Shown piece after piece: positions 23,366 to 35,643 of a DNA stretch of 64,000 nucleotides. The stretch spans positions 11,679,281 through 11,743,280 of the forward strand of contig CM057144.1 of assembly GCA_029964075.1 (NCBI GenBank), in the 5' to 3' direction. The translations under genes were made by a program, and so were the position numbers. The notes under the pieces were generated by a model that had not been told where the DNA came from, ran no database searches, and saw only the letters and a program-made list of their open reading frames with translations. The first letter of the stretch is position 1, and every line of letters begins with the position of its first letter. This stretch comes from Patiria pectinifera. Taxonomy: Eukaryota > Echinodermata > Asteroidea > Valvatida > Asterinidae.

Positions 23366-23674
23366 CCAGGGTACCCTATATCTAAGGGGTAAGCCAGATC
23401 AGTCATGTCAGTGTGATATTCTCCTTTCTACTACAGGTTTGGAAGGTTTGAAGTGAGTTGTCCAGCTTCAGAAATCAGCAGACATTGGTCAATACCGGTA
23501 CTTTGTCATTCATGGTTTATAGACTACATTAGGATTTAAAGAAGAAAGAAGGAAATAAGAAGACAGTGCTTTTGTTTGAAACTGTTCTCACCACAAGTGA
23601 ACACACACACATAAAACAAAAACTTCAGCGGAGATTTCCTGCTGGAACATTGATCAAAGAAATCAACACCAAAG

Positions 23675-26600
23675 ATGACAACAGCGGCAAGACCAACCTT
23701 TGACCCGGCCAGGGGAGGTCGGGGCAAAGGTGAGGGTGGTGACCTTAGCGCTATGTCCAAGCAATATTCCAGTCGAGATCTGCCTGCCCACACCAAACTG
23801 AAGTACAGGTAAAGTTCTACAGAAGCTGTTCTCGTTTCATTAAATAACCCCTACCCTGTAAGTTGACAGATCTTGCCATAAGCCCCGCCCACCTTTAGTC
23901 TGTGTGCATATCTCGGTGCTTGTGGGCAAGTTTTACCAGTCTACCTTGATCTAATTGGAGCGCTGTGATCCAATGGTTACGGTGTTCGACTCGCGTGCCG
24001 TGGTACCTGGGTTCGAACCCTGATGGAGAACATAATGCCGATGTTCTTGGGCAAGACACTTTACTACAATTGCCTCTCTCCACCCAGGAGTATAAATGGG
24101 TACCTGTGAAGGTAGAGACCAGAATGCGCTGATCTCGAGCTGCTGCAAAAATTGGTCTCATTGCCTGATGAACAGGGGTAATATTTGTGGAGCGCTCTGA
24201 GACCTTTGGTATAAAACGCCAAATATGCACCACATTAGTATATTATTATAATTGGTCAATGCGCACCGTTTAATTGACCCGCAGAAAGGTCCAGTTACGA
24301 CGTTTTGGAAGTTTGACTCGGACTTAATTTCAAAATTGTGAGCTTGCAAAGAACATCTTTTCGTAATGATAACTTTGTTTGACGTTTTGTCGTCTTGTCT
24401 TTGCAGGCAAAGCGGGCAGGAAACGGTGGACGAAGTGAGCCGTCGCGACATGCGCAAAGAGCTGGAGGAGAGGGAACGAGCTGCGGCCAGAGAGAAGAGG
24501 GGAGATCGGGGCAACAGGGGTAAGGGAGCATCTCATTCACCCAGACCAGAGTGGTCTGACTTGAGTCCCAATTTCTGGTGACTCTAAGGTACATAGGAGC
24601 AAGGTGTAGACTTAAAGGGAATATACAACATTTGCAAACATTGAAAAATAAAACTACCAAGTTTTTACAAAATACCTTACTAGGATGTTGGTAAATGACA
24701 GTCTAAAGCATCCTGTAAAATTATGGCACCTGGTGTGAAGTCATTTTCAAGAAAATGGTATTTTTGTATACATTTCCAACGGTGGTCAGCCGACCACCGT
24801 TGGAAAAACCTAACTATTTTTCAACTATGCTCCAACTTTACACTTTTTCCAGTCCAAATTTTGTTTGCTATTGGTTACATGTTCATGAACGGGTGCAGGC
24901 CAGCTAGACTGGTTCCCTTACCTTACAATTTTCCGGCATCTATAAATTGATCCATTTTATCTTTAGTGGAGTCAAGGAACCAGACTACTTGAACATTTTT
25001 GTTTTTCTTGGTTTTTCCAGCATTTTCGAACACAAAACTTCAAACATGTCAGTGTAACAATATTTGATCTATTACACTAACCCCTCAAATAGTTCATTTC
25101 TGAAAATTACAGCAAAAGCCAATGATGTACATTCCCTTTAAAACAAATTTCATCTTTTTTTTGTCACAAAGAATCATCCAACAGCAGCAGCAGTAGCAGC
25201 GCGAAAAGACCTCGCATTGAGCAGATCCCAGCGGCTAATTTGGACGCTGACGATCCGATCGATAAAGATGACGATGATGATGTAAGTCTGACATTTTCCA
25301 AAAATGTTGAGAGGCATAAGTATAGTTAATTAAATATTGCTGGAAGTTCCAAGAATGCTCTGCTAATTGTTGGATTTTAAATTTTTAAATACATTTTCCA
25401 GAGTGACGACTCGGATAGTGATGATGACACCGCTGATCTGCTTGCTGAACTCAACAAGATCAAGAAAGAGCGAGCCTTAGAACAGACCAGAAAGGCAAGT
25501 TTAATGGAAATCTTTTTGAAAATCTAGGGGCGAGAGTGTTGTGGAAATGCTAAGAAAAATCATACAAATCCAAACAATGGTCCGCGAGGCACTGCATCAT
25601 GGAGTTCACAACTTGGGAGAAGTTTGAAGACGTACCGTTTATGGTGACCAACTACACATTTTTCTGAAATTGTGCCCAAATCTTTTTATCCCCCTGGCTT
25701 TCAAGCCAGAGAGGGGGATATTGCGATCATCCATCGTGTATGCATGGGTGTGTGTGTGTTCCATTTCACTGTAAAGTTCAGTCATCAATCTCAACCAAAC
25801 TTGAAAGGTGGTCTGTGGAAAGAAGGCCGATGTCAGAAAAATCCTTTCCAATATGGATATTTACGAGGTCTCTGGAGAGATACTAATGCCCAGACTTGTA
25901 TTCGAGTCACGAAACATCAAGTCCAAGTCCGAGTCCGAGTCACATTTCTCGAGTCCGAGTCCCTAGTCCTCCAGGTCGAGTCCGAGTCCGAGTCATGAGT
26001 CACAACGGTCGAGTCCAAGTCCAAGTCACGAGTCACCTCTAACATTGTATTGGAAAAACGTACATTTCATGATTTTAGGGAATTAGAGATTCAGAGTCAC
26101 CTTTGATATAGTATTGGAAATACGTACATTTCAGGTGCTGTAAATTTCCATTTTTCCCCACAGCTTTTCTCTAATTTTCTCTGGAAATGAGGAGTTCATT
26201 TGCAAAAACAGTTATAAAGGCAATTCAGACAAAACTGGTATTGGCCTAACTGGCATTTCTCTTGAAGTTAAGATACCCAAAATTGACAATTTTTGGAGTG
26301 GATGCCATCATGATCTACGTTGCAACTTGCATGTAACGTTACCGAAATGGGCAGATCAGCAGACTATTCATATCGCGTTATCGCGATGCGACAGCAATAC
26401 ACGTGTGAACGACAGGACGTCTGACAAGAAAAGTCTGGTACCTTACCCTATCAATCTTGCACCAATGCAGTATTACGTGCGGATGGCCGGTTACAAGTCT
26501 CGGTAAATTTAGCGCCCTGTACATGTATTGCACAGTAAAGAAAACGATCGACTTACGTATGTGCGCGTGTGCAGTGTGGTAATTTCTGTCGAGTCACAAG

Positions 26601-27423
26601 TCAGTTCGAGTCCAAGTCAGAGTCCGTAGCCCCGAGTCCGAGTCCGAGTCCGAGTCGTAAGTCAAGGTGACTCGAGTCCGAGTCCGAGTCATTAAAAATG
26701 TGACTCGAGTCGGACTCGAGTCCGAGTCCGAGTCACGAGTCATACAAGTCTGCTAATGACTCTAACATATGTTAGTCTGGTGTCTCACCGAAACGCTTCA
26801 TTCAACCCAAACTCCCAATTCAACTGAGAACTGGTACCTGCCCGGTGGACAATCAAGGCCATCAAATTGAAAGCTGAAAATTGTCCTTACTAACTGCCCG
26901 TACATGTACATGTATACAAACTGGCATGATGCCGGGGGGATCGCGCAAGTTTTACTTGTAGTATTCTTGTGTATTTTGTTTCTGTACAGGAACAAGAAAA
27001 GAAACTTGAAGAGGAGAAGATCCGAACGGAGAACATTTTGAGCGGCAACCCGCTGATGGCGAATTCCAACAAGAGTGACTTCAAAGTCTCCAAAAGGTTA
27101 GCTGCTAAGCAAATTTACTACGCACAGAAACATTTTGCTCAACAGAAAATGGTTACCAGCTTAATTTCGTGATGTCTGTAGCTTGTGACTGGTAGTCAGC
27201 TAAATGATTTTTGCTGGGCATGTAAATTAAGCAAGATATAACCAGGTCGAACAAAATGAGTCTTAAGGACTTTATTTCATACCTTTATTTTTGTAGATGG
27301 GATGACGATGTTGTTTTCAAGAACTGCGCGAGAGGTGAGGATGACAAGAAGGAGAAACCATTCATCAACGATACGCTTCGGTCTGAATTCCACAAGAGAT
27401 TCATGGACAAGTACATCCACTGA
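23675..27423 (+). CDS. CWC15: CWC15 spliceosome-associated protein
   Basis: Six coding exons: 23675-23808, 24407-24519, 25172-25281, 25402-25494, 26990-27096 and 27297-27423. All join in phase to 227 residues, against 229 in human CWC15. The N-terminus ([19 protein letters not shown], then [17 protein letters not shown]), the block [12 protein letters not shown], the acidic tract, ENILSGNPL and the C-terminus [14 protein letters not shown] ending FMDKYIH are diagnostic. CWC15 is part of the PRP19/CDC5L-related complex that enters the spliceosome at activation and threads through the catalytic core in the nucleus. Intron 4 starts with GC rather than GT (CAGAAAG|GCAAGT), with the reading frame and protein intact. 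Intron 1 carries a SINE and intron 2 a MITE ending 30 bp before the acceptor. The identity is essentially certain. Confidence 0.97.
23959..24248 (+). mobile_element. tRNA-derived SINE with target duplication in CWC15 intron 1
   Basis: The head AGCGCTGTGATCCAATGGTT and B box TGGGTTCGAACCC are tRNA-like. The body has TTCTTGGGCAAGACACTTTA and CCAGGAGTATAAATGGGTAC, and the tail ends TATTATTATA. TAATTGG flanks it on both sides (23952-23958 and 24249-24255) as a target-site duplication. The flanks resemble 27558-27740, which lacks the SINE. Confidence 0.85.
24612..25141. mobile_element. MITE family C, copy in CWC15 intron 2
   Basis: The element begins TTAAAGGGAATATACAAC and ends GATGTACATTCCCTTTAA (530 bp). 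A near-perfect palindrome at 24773-24806 runs TTTCCAACGGTGGTC to GACCACCGTTGGAAA. Copies are at 52193-52719, 58368-58898, 62063-62577 and 19553-20072. Its right end lies 30 bp before the intron acceptor. Confidence 0.92.
25680..26760. repeat. GAGTCC hexamer repeats and hairpin in CWC15 intron 4
   Basis: The stretch begins with a hairpin (CCCCCTGGCTTTC / AAGCCAGAGAGGGGG). Two blocks of GAGTCC/GAGTCA hexamers at about 25904-26035 and 26588-26745 flank some 550 bp of unrelated sequence. The hexamer frame gives Ser-Glu repeats by chance. The arrangement may be one element with hexamer-rich ends. Confidence 0.6.
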
Positions 27424-30151
27424 CGGGGCCAATCCAATCTGTTCTATAAATCTTTAAGGTGCATTTTTTTTGGGGGGGGGTGGGGGGGTGGTCAGGGCCC
27501 AGATTTAATGGGAGTGGATTTGAAGTTTTTGTCCAATACCATCTCACACTGGACTGTTGAGCATTTAGTCATAAGCCCCGCCCATCTTTGGTTTATGTAG
27601 ATTTCTCAGAGTGCTTGTGACCAATTGTGACTGAGCTACCTCGGCCACTATTGACCAAGTCTTGATGTCATTGGTCAATGGGAACTATTTGATTGGCGGC
27701 CAGGAAGGGTCCGTTTGGGTTGTCAAAGGTAGGGTAGATCATTTGTCATTTGTGCATTTTTTTCGTTTGAAGCAATAATGTGCGCAAAATCTAAAGACGG
27801 GTGCTGGACAACTAACCTGATGAAGTTTTAACTGTGTGAATGCTGTATATTCCGAGAAAACAATATTCTAGGATCTCGGTTTCAATTCAAAAGTTGCCGA
27901 GTCATGTTTTGAATTGCGCCCAAAATCAGCATTTGGGACACATTCTCATTCAGCTGATTGCAGCTACGTGATGTCAAGCACTGCCCTGACGAATAGTAGC
28001 AACTGTGCGCGTGTGCGTCGTGTCAACGATTGGTCGTGCCCACCTGTTCACGGATTCGCCGAAGTACGACCCAACTACTAACAGAAATTTCCAACGATGC
28101 CTCTTTAGACGCATCTGTCAAAATGGCCGCCTTTCATTGTTTTCTTCAAAATGACAGCATGCTAGAAAGAATAATTTCACAGGGAATTTAGTGCCACTAC
28201 TATCTTTAAACCAAGTACGCTTTTCAACAATAATTTGGTCAGTTACTTTTTAAGCCAAAACTGTCAATATTTGTCGATATTTTCTGTGGAATGGTTAAAT
28301 AATTCTACTTTTTAGATCATTCCTAAAAACAGTGTTTTTCTTCAGATTTTTTTTCCTAGGCAGTGAGTAGATTACTGTAATATGTTTGTCGTCTTCTGAT
28401 AGTTTTTTGTTTTTGTTTTTTTTGTTATTTGTGACCAAGCTGGAAGTGTCAATGTGTGTAAATACAACAGTATTTCAAGTATTCAAGTTGTGTAGACATT
28501 TTGATTTGTGTGTGGATTGGATATGTTTTCCCCTTACACCCTATTCCCAAGCCCTCCTAGGTCCTCAGAAATTGGCTTGGAAATTTTGGGTGGATTTTGC
28601 AGCATTGAGGAAGGCAGAGCCCAGCCACTGATACAAGGGTCTCGGTTCCCCCCTTGAAAGTTTGAGATTTAAAAAGGTGTCAAGTTCTTGCATGGCAGAC
28701 AGTATTTTGGAGGATTCTATCCGAAAGTTTCGTAAAAAAAATACCTGGGATTTAGGATAAGGTAATCAACCCCATCAATCAAAATGCAATAATGAGTACA
28801 GAATTAACCCGAAACATACCACAAAGATACAAAGTAACAATATTTGTTTTCTTTTATTTATACATTAACTGATTACAAATAATGGCAGTTAAAGCAATTT
28901 CTGGCATTAAATACTCGTTTGATATTTCCCCGATATTTAATTTGATATGGTTCCATGATTCTTTTGGCTTTTACATGCCTAGCACTATGTCGATTAGCGA
29001 AAAGACTCATTTCGAGCGAAAGCCACTTTCAGTGGATATACCTACATGCTGTACGTAAAGAGTCAACCCACATAACATGGATATCCCTAGGCTTTGCTCA
29101 AGACTGTTTTTTGTGTGTGTGTGTGTGTCTAAGTGCAGTTGGCATATAGCACGCGCTGGCATGTACAACCAAACGACATCAACGGTAGAGGGCGCTATCG
29201 GCGAGACAAACCAAATCCGATAGCGCCCTCTACCGTTGATGTCGTTTGGCTGTGCATGCCAGCGCGCGCTATATGCCAACTGCACGTAGACAAAAATAAA
29301 ACAAAGTTGGTCTTGCGCCAAGACTAGGATATCCCTTGTGAGGCATCTGACAATGTCAAAGGGCGAGAAATTTCAACCAAAAGTTACCCAGTTTTGAACT
29401 GCAACCTGTGAAAGATTAAACATGAATACACGCACAGAAAACTGATAACAGTAATTGTCAATACAACTTAAAAAATTAAGTAAAGTCCGTCCAAATAAAG
29501 TACATCTATATAAAATGGAAAAAAGCTGGCATTAAATTTGGAAAACATAATTGTTTTCGATTTCAGATTTCAGAAAGCAGTAGTTAGTACACAAACTCAA
29601 GTGTAATCTATCTTTTTTTAAATTAAAACTTGGATTTTCTAAACACATCTGCTCTCCATATATTTAAACAAATACATTTTGACAAACTGTAAATGGTAAA
29701 ACAAAAATAAAAACTCAGATGAAAATGTAGATATTTCATGTAATTACCTTTGGTGAACCTTTCAAAATAAATTTGCATATAATTTTAAAATTATTCTACA
29801 CTTTGGTTATGTGATGGTCCGGGTATAGAGTTGTTCTAAAGCAAATAGGAAAAATGTCACCTTTTTTTTTTAAAACAAACTTAAACCAAACACTTAAAAA
29901 TAAACAGAAATGTTCAAACTGGCGAATAAAAAACAACTACAGTAAAATTACTAGGTTGTATTTCTCATTCCCAATCGAAAAATGTTAAATGAAAAAAAGT
30001 CAGACCCAAAGCCATGCAACATGCCGGGTACCAGCTAACTAAAATTCCTCAGAAAAAAACATATCGTTGCATTCATTCTGGGAAATTTGGACAAAAAAAG
30101 TCCCCAGATTTAGCTCAAGCCAAGGTGTAAGTCTGCTAAAAAAAAACAGAG
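27424..30151. other. Intergenic stretch between the convergent CWC15 and desulfhydrase genes
   Basis: It holds the CWC15 3' untranslated region (with a G-run at 27472), a 27558-27740 repeat related to the flanks of the 23.9 kb SINE, a reversed and degraded family B MITE (about 27740-28255), and the palindromic element at 29079-29333. AT-rich sequence follows up to the stop codon of the minus-strand enzyme gene. No further gene was recognised. Confidence 0.6.
29079..29333. mobile_element. Foldback element with near-perfect arms
   Basis: The outer ends GGATATCCCTAGGC and CTAGGATATCC are inverted. The core arms, GCAGTTGGCATATAGCACGC through AACGGTAGAGGGCGCTATCG and back, pair over about 70 bp around a spacer of about 20 bp near 29210. 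The few arm differences suggest recent activity or gene-conversion homogenisation. Confidence 0.82.
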
Positions 30152-33100
30152 TTACAAGTTTGGAGGATTGTCCAGCTCTGCCCAACTATCAATCTTGTTG
30201 GCTGCTCCTCTTTTGAGCATCAGTTCCTCCATCCGCCCCTCAAAGACACTGAAGATGCCGCCTTCAAATAACGACAAAAAGAAAAAAAAACACCATATTT
30301 TGGGATTTAATAACTGCCCCTCTTCTCCAATTTATAAGAAGTACTCACTCTGCATAGTACTTGTACAAAGTACTACTAAAATACACTGCTGAGGTGTACG
30401 CAATATAGTCGTGTTCCCTAACGTGGCGCACTTCGAAGCTTACCCGACTTTCCTCGTGTAGTGTTGCCAAACCTCTTTGTTGACAAACCTCAAATTCATG
30501 CAGTAAAATACTGGTACTTTTACCTTATTAATGCTTGCTATTTAACCTCTGTGAACAATTTTGGTTTCATAAAATTTAATCCGAAATTCAAAAACGGTGG
30601 CGTCCGGAAATTGGGCACAAATTGGCGGAGTGTTCCCTAACGTGGCGCACTTGAATAAATCTCGGAAAATTCCAAATTAACATTTAAGAATGTCTGTATA
30701 CTTGACAAGTTCTGATAAATAATTATTATCTCTACTTACATACCCAGCCAGATGTTCTTATTTTTTGGGGCATTTTCAAAGGGTTCACTTTGCACTTGAA
30801 AATAAAATCGGAAAATCACGGCAAAATAAATTTTTCTTCGAGCTGTGATACCGGTAAATAAACTCGCGATTTATGAACAGGAGTGTGTAGAACTTGATGA
30901 AATTTCACTTTCTGTGAAATTTCAGTTAAAACTTTTGCTCTGGGTAGGCGCTACAGGCGAAAAATCAAAGTGCGCCACGTTGGGGGCCGCACCACGTTAG
31001 GGTACATTAACAATACTGCCCAAGTAGTACTGTGGCTCCCATTCTACTCAAGTAGAATACTTATACTCAATACTACTCACAGATAACTCATACCAAATCT
31101 TGCTCACTCCAATAATATTCAAGTGACTCTTGTGTTGCAGTACTACTCATTTAGAACTCATGCTAGAGTTGTATACTCATACTCCAATACTAAGCAAGAA
31201 ATATAGTATTCAATTCTACTTTAGTTGTTATTGTACTTCAATACTACTCAAGTAGTACTTTTACTCCAATACTACTCAGGTAGTACTGTTACTCCAATAC
31301 TAGTCAAGTAGTACTCTTACTCCAATACTAGTCAAGTAGTACTTTTACTCCAATACTACTCAAGTAGTACTGTTACTCCAATACTAGTCAAGTAGTACTG
31401 TTACTCCAATACTAGTCAAGTAGTACTGTTACTCCAATACTAGTCAAGTAGTACTTTTACTCCAATACTACTCAAGTAGTACTTTTACTCCGATACTACT
31501 CAAGTAGTATTTTTACTCCAATACTACTCAAGTAGTACTTTTACTCCAATACAACACAAATAGTACTTTACTCCAATACTACTCAAGTAGTACTTTTACT
31601 CCAATACTACACAAGTAGTACTGTTACTCCAATACTATCAAATAGTACTGTTATCCAATACTACTCAAGTAGTACTGTTACTCCAATACTACTCAAGTAG
31701 TACTTTTACTCAATACCACACAAGTAGTACTGTTACTCCAATACTACTCAAGTAGGACTTTTACTCCAATACTGCTCAAGTAGTACTGTTACTCCAATAC
31801 TACTCAAGTAGTACTTTTACTCCAATACTACACAAATAGTACTTTACTCCAATACTACTCAAGTAGTACTGTTACTCCAATACTACTCAAGTAGTACTTT
31901 TACTCCAATACTAGTCAAGTAGTACTTATACTCCAACACTACTCAAGTAGTACTTTTACTCCAATACTACACAAATAGTACTTTACTCAAGTAGTACTTT
32001 GGTACACCTACCACTAAAGTACTACTTTATGAAAACAAGAAAACAAAATAGAACTATTTAAATGAACAGCATATGTTGCAATGAGTATGTCCATCATTTT
32101 TTGAAAGATATCAAGTATCTATCTTGGAAAGATATCCAGTGTTTTAAGCACATACCTGTGTGGACAAAGAGAATTTTCTTGCCCTGGAAGGTTTCTGGCT
32201 TTTCCTTCATCAGTTGGACCAGGTAATACGCGGCCTTCCCGGTGTACACTGGGTCAAGGATGATGCCTGTTGTCGCGGCAACCTCAAAGATGAATTCTGA
32301 AGGAAAAAACCAAAGAGAACACTTCATGATTATCAAGGAAAAATACAGGGTTAATAATAAGTTTTAAGTTTCAAATTCAATCAATATTTTTCTTACCAAG
32401 TTCTTCGGGCGTCGACAGTGCATAGCCCCGCCCTACCGCCCCGCTGTATATCTCACACAGTTCCTCTGACCACTCCCCGGGGTACTTGTCACCCCATCCG
32501 ACCCCGCCCAAGATTCTGTTGCACTCCGAATGGAAGAATTTAGCATTGTCCCCGACGGCCATTCCGTGGATCCTACAAAATAAAATGTATCAACCGTTTT
32601 AAAAATTTACAAAATCTATCAAAGCCAACTAAATGTGGTTTCATCTCTAGAATAGAAATTATTTGATTAATCCACCAAGGAGATTAAAGTTGCTCACGGG
32701 TACGGTACAATAGAGAATGAGTATTTAACAAAGTTATACAATTTTACAAAAACACTAAAAGTTACAATGCTATCACAAAAACACAAACAAGTACTATAAT
32801 ATAATGATTAAAGCTATAGTCCATCATTTGCAGCCATCCGAAAAAGTAACTGGTGTATTATTGTTGAAAAACATACTTGGTTGAAAGATAGTAAGTGGAC
32901 TAAACTCCCTGTGAAATTAATCTTTCTGGCAAGCTATCATTTTGAAGTAATCAATGAAAGAAGGCCTTTCCAACGGTGCGTCTTAAGATGCACCGTAGGA
33001 AAATTTAAATTAGTGGTTCGTTTTGTTATGCGGCGCAGCGCGCGCAAGCATTGGAACAACGCACAGGCACGCGCAGTTGCTATAATTCGTCGGATCAGTG

Positions 33101-35582
33101 CGCGACATCGCGTATAGCTGCAATTTAAAACAATTCAAAACACGATTCAGCACCTTTTGATTTGAAATTGAGATCCTAGAATGCTGTTTTTCTCGGAATA
33201 TACAGCTGAAGCTGAGCTGAAACTTCATCAGGTTAGTTGTTCAGTATCCTTCATTAGATTTTGAACACTTTTGTTGCTTCAAACGAACAAAATGCACAAA
33301 TTACAAATGATGGACTATATCTTTAAGGCTATACAATATTGAATGTACTTAAAAACATGTAAAAACTACTTCACTGTCACTGTCTGTAATTCTTAAAAGT
33401 TCTGTAAATTTGAAAATGGTTAACAAATTTCAACTCCAATTTTTACTTATTTCTGTGTTTCCAATCCTAGCGGAGGATTTTCGAGCATTCAAAAAGTCTC
33501 ATTTTAAAAATGTCGAGAGGGTTATGTTTACGACAAATTGAGGGGAAAGTACTGAAAATAATTTCTTACTTCAAGTTGGATTTGGTCAGGAAATTAGACA
33601 TGCCGAGTCCCGCGATAGTTCCTCCGCTACCCACAGCGACTGCTACATCGGTGAACTTCTCAGGTACTCCCTGGAAAAAGAGGCATTATTAAAACAAGCT
33701 GAAAGATGAAACTCTGTACTCTCTGATTATGATTGAGTCAAGGAGTCGAACTTCTAATGCATCCTCAGTTTCTGAAAGATTTGCTTCCGTTTCCTTACCT
33801 GTTTCATCAGTTCTCGGAATGACTGGACGTATCCAAAGAGCCCCAGAGAGTTAGACCCTCCGCACGGAATGAAATATGCCTGCTCGCCTTTCTCCTCCCT
33901 GTTCATAGAATGACCAAAACAGAAGAGGAAATTGCAGTAAGCTTAACCCTGACCGAACTCAACCCATCAAAGTCCAACAGCAGATGTTGTTGAAATCTGT
34001 TGGAATGGGTACAGTACCCCTAAACTGATGGTCTTTTACAATGGGTTTGGCATACCTCCAGAAACTAAGTCCAACAGTGTGTGTTTGATTTCCTATGTGG
34101 GTGTTGGAATTTGCCTGGATGGGTATGGTTCCTAGTAAATTATGCTAGGGAGTTAGGGTTCATAAGCAGAAGTCAAAATGCTATAAAATGTAGGGTGATT
34201 CCATGCTGAATTTCTTCTCGTAAACTTTGGACTTTACTGAGTAGTCCGAGTACACAGCGCATGCAAAGCTAGATCGTGGAAGGGCAAATTGCATTATGAA
34301 ATATGAACCTCTACCAGCTAGCTGGAAACAGTCACCGTTTTCAGAGATAATTCTCTTTTATAGCTTACTTGAGTTTCTTGGCAAGACTATCGGCTCGCTC
34401 CTGAATCTCTTTGCCATATGTGGCGTCGTTGGGGACGAGATGGATCTGAGCTCCAACAAGACGGTCCAGCAAGACGTTCCCCTTGCAAGAAACCTTCTCG
34501 GGATCCTTTTAAAAAAACACACATACACACACAGAGCGTTTGCCTATAGACATTAATTCACAAGTTATGCAGGCGTAAGTTTCATCACAAACACTCGACC
34601 AATCGTCAGGCTGTATGTCCTACAACTTACAAGTTCCCTGCTCTTCAGTAGAAGGTGGGTCTTGAGTCCGAGTTGCCGGGCGGAGATGCAGGTGGCTCGA
34701 CTGTGGTTTGACTGGATGCCCCCACAGCTGATGATGGTTGAGCAGCCCTTGGACACAGCATCTGCCAAGATGAACTCCAACTTACGTACCTGGGGAGAAA
34801 AACATTAAACAATATAGTTCTCTTTTGGGGGGAAGGGGGGTGGGTGGGGTCGGAGGGGTTGGGGGGGGGGGTTGGGGTCAGGGGTTAAGTTGCAGGTGAG
34901 TTGGGGTTGGGTGGGATAGGGATGGCGGGGGGGGGGGGGGGTTAAGGGGGTGCGACGAAAATATACCTTGTTTCCTGACAATTGTGAGCCAGTCATGTCA
35001 TCCCTTTTGATGTACATCTCAAAATCATCAGGAACACCTGGCAGGTACCATCGCTGAATAGGGGTGTCTGGATGCACAAGCTAAAATGAAAAGAAACAGG
35101 AACAACTTGCGTTAAAATTGTGGATTTCATCTACATGCACATATACACTATATCGCTGGAAAAGTCTGACGATGGTAGCAGTTTTATCATTTCATTTTAT
35201 AAATTTGGGACCAGGAGGACTATTTTAAAATGGGAAAAAAATGGTACGCCTAATGTTACACACTAGTTTTTTAAATTCCAGTCAAACTGAATTTCGAAAG
35301 TGAAATCATGCTTGAAAAATATGATTGTTCAACAATGAATCCGTGAATTCCCAAAGGTTTGATCATAATTTAAAAAAAAGTATGGTTTTGCATGTCCTGT
35401 CAACAGCATTAACTCCCCCCTCAAAAGGGGGCGTGGCAGCTTTATGAACGCGGAGAAAACCACAATCTGACTTTACCTACCTTCAGACGATATTTGGGAA
35501 CATTGTCCAGACCTTTCACCCACTCTGGTGGATCGTAGTCGACCAGCAAACCCTCTACCCTACGTTTTTGCTCAGGATTCAT
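30152..35582 (-). CDS. D-cysteine desulfhydrase / ACC deaminase-like PLP enzyme, copy 1
   Basis: Nine exons on the minus strand: 35582-35481, 35080-34967, 34789-34631, 34505-34369, 33898-33799, 33670-33570, 32572-32397, 32296-32156 and 30261-30152, giving 379 residues. It belongs to the fold-type II PLP enzymes. SGNKVRKLEF holds the lysine that binds the cofactor, [10 protein letters not shown] is the substrate loop, [10 protein letters not shown] is the PLP-phosphate loop, and [10 protein letters not shown] and FVHTGG line the active site. In bacterial ACC deaminase the last motif carries Leu (position 322) where desulfhydrases have Thr, as here. The bacterial Glu295 position is Pro here. 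The sequence thus favours D-cysteine desulfhydrase activity (D-cysteine to pyruvate, H2S and ammonia) over ACC deaminase, though substrate is inferred. No clear targeting peptide is seen. The last intron contains a 1 kb minisatellite. Confidence 0.93.
31006..32010. repeat. 28 bp minisatellite in the last intron of desulfhydrase copy 1
   Basis: About 35 copies of a unit of about 28 bp run head to tail, typically TACTACTCAAGTAGTA followed by CTTTTACTCCAA or CTGTTACTCCAA. Every unit has a dyad (TACTACT, CA, AGTAGTA), so each can form a short stem. Sub-variants (CTTTT, CTGTT and ACACAAATAGTA) alternate in patches, as after unequal exchange. Confidence 0.93.
32808..33326. mobile_element. MITE family B, copy in intron 6 of desulfhydrase copy 1
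   Basis: The ends TTAAAGCTATAGTCCATCAT and ATGATGGACTATATCTTTAA are inverted, and the imperfect central palindrome (CCAACGGTGCGTCTTAAG with GCACCGTAGG) is retained. The body matches 5909-6457 throughout, for example GAGATCCTAGAATGCTGTTT. Confidence 0.9.
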
Positions 35583-35643
35583 GACAAAATGTAACAAAAA
35601 AGAGCAATTAAGTTTTGGAAAGCACAGCTAGCACAGTGTGTGG

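Noticed and set aside
31006-32010. Regularly repeated array resembling a CRISPR
   Set aside because: There are no unique spacers between repeats. The units run head to tail within an intron of a eukaryotic gene, so it is a minisatellite.
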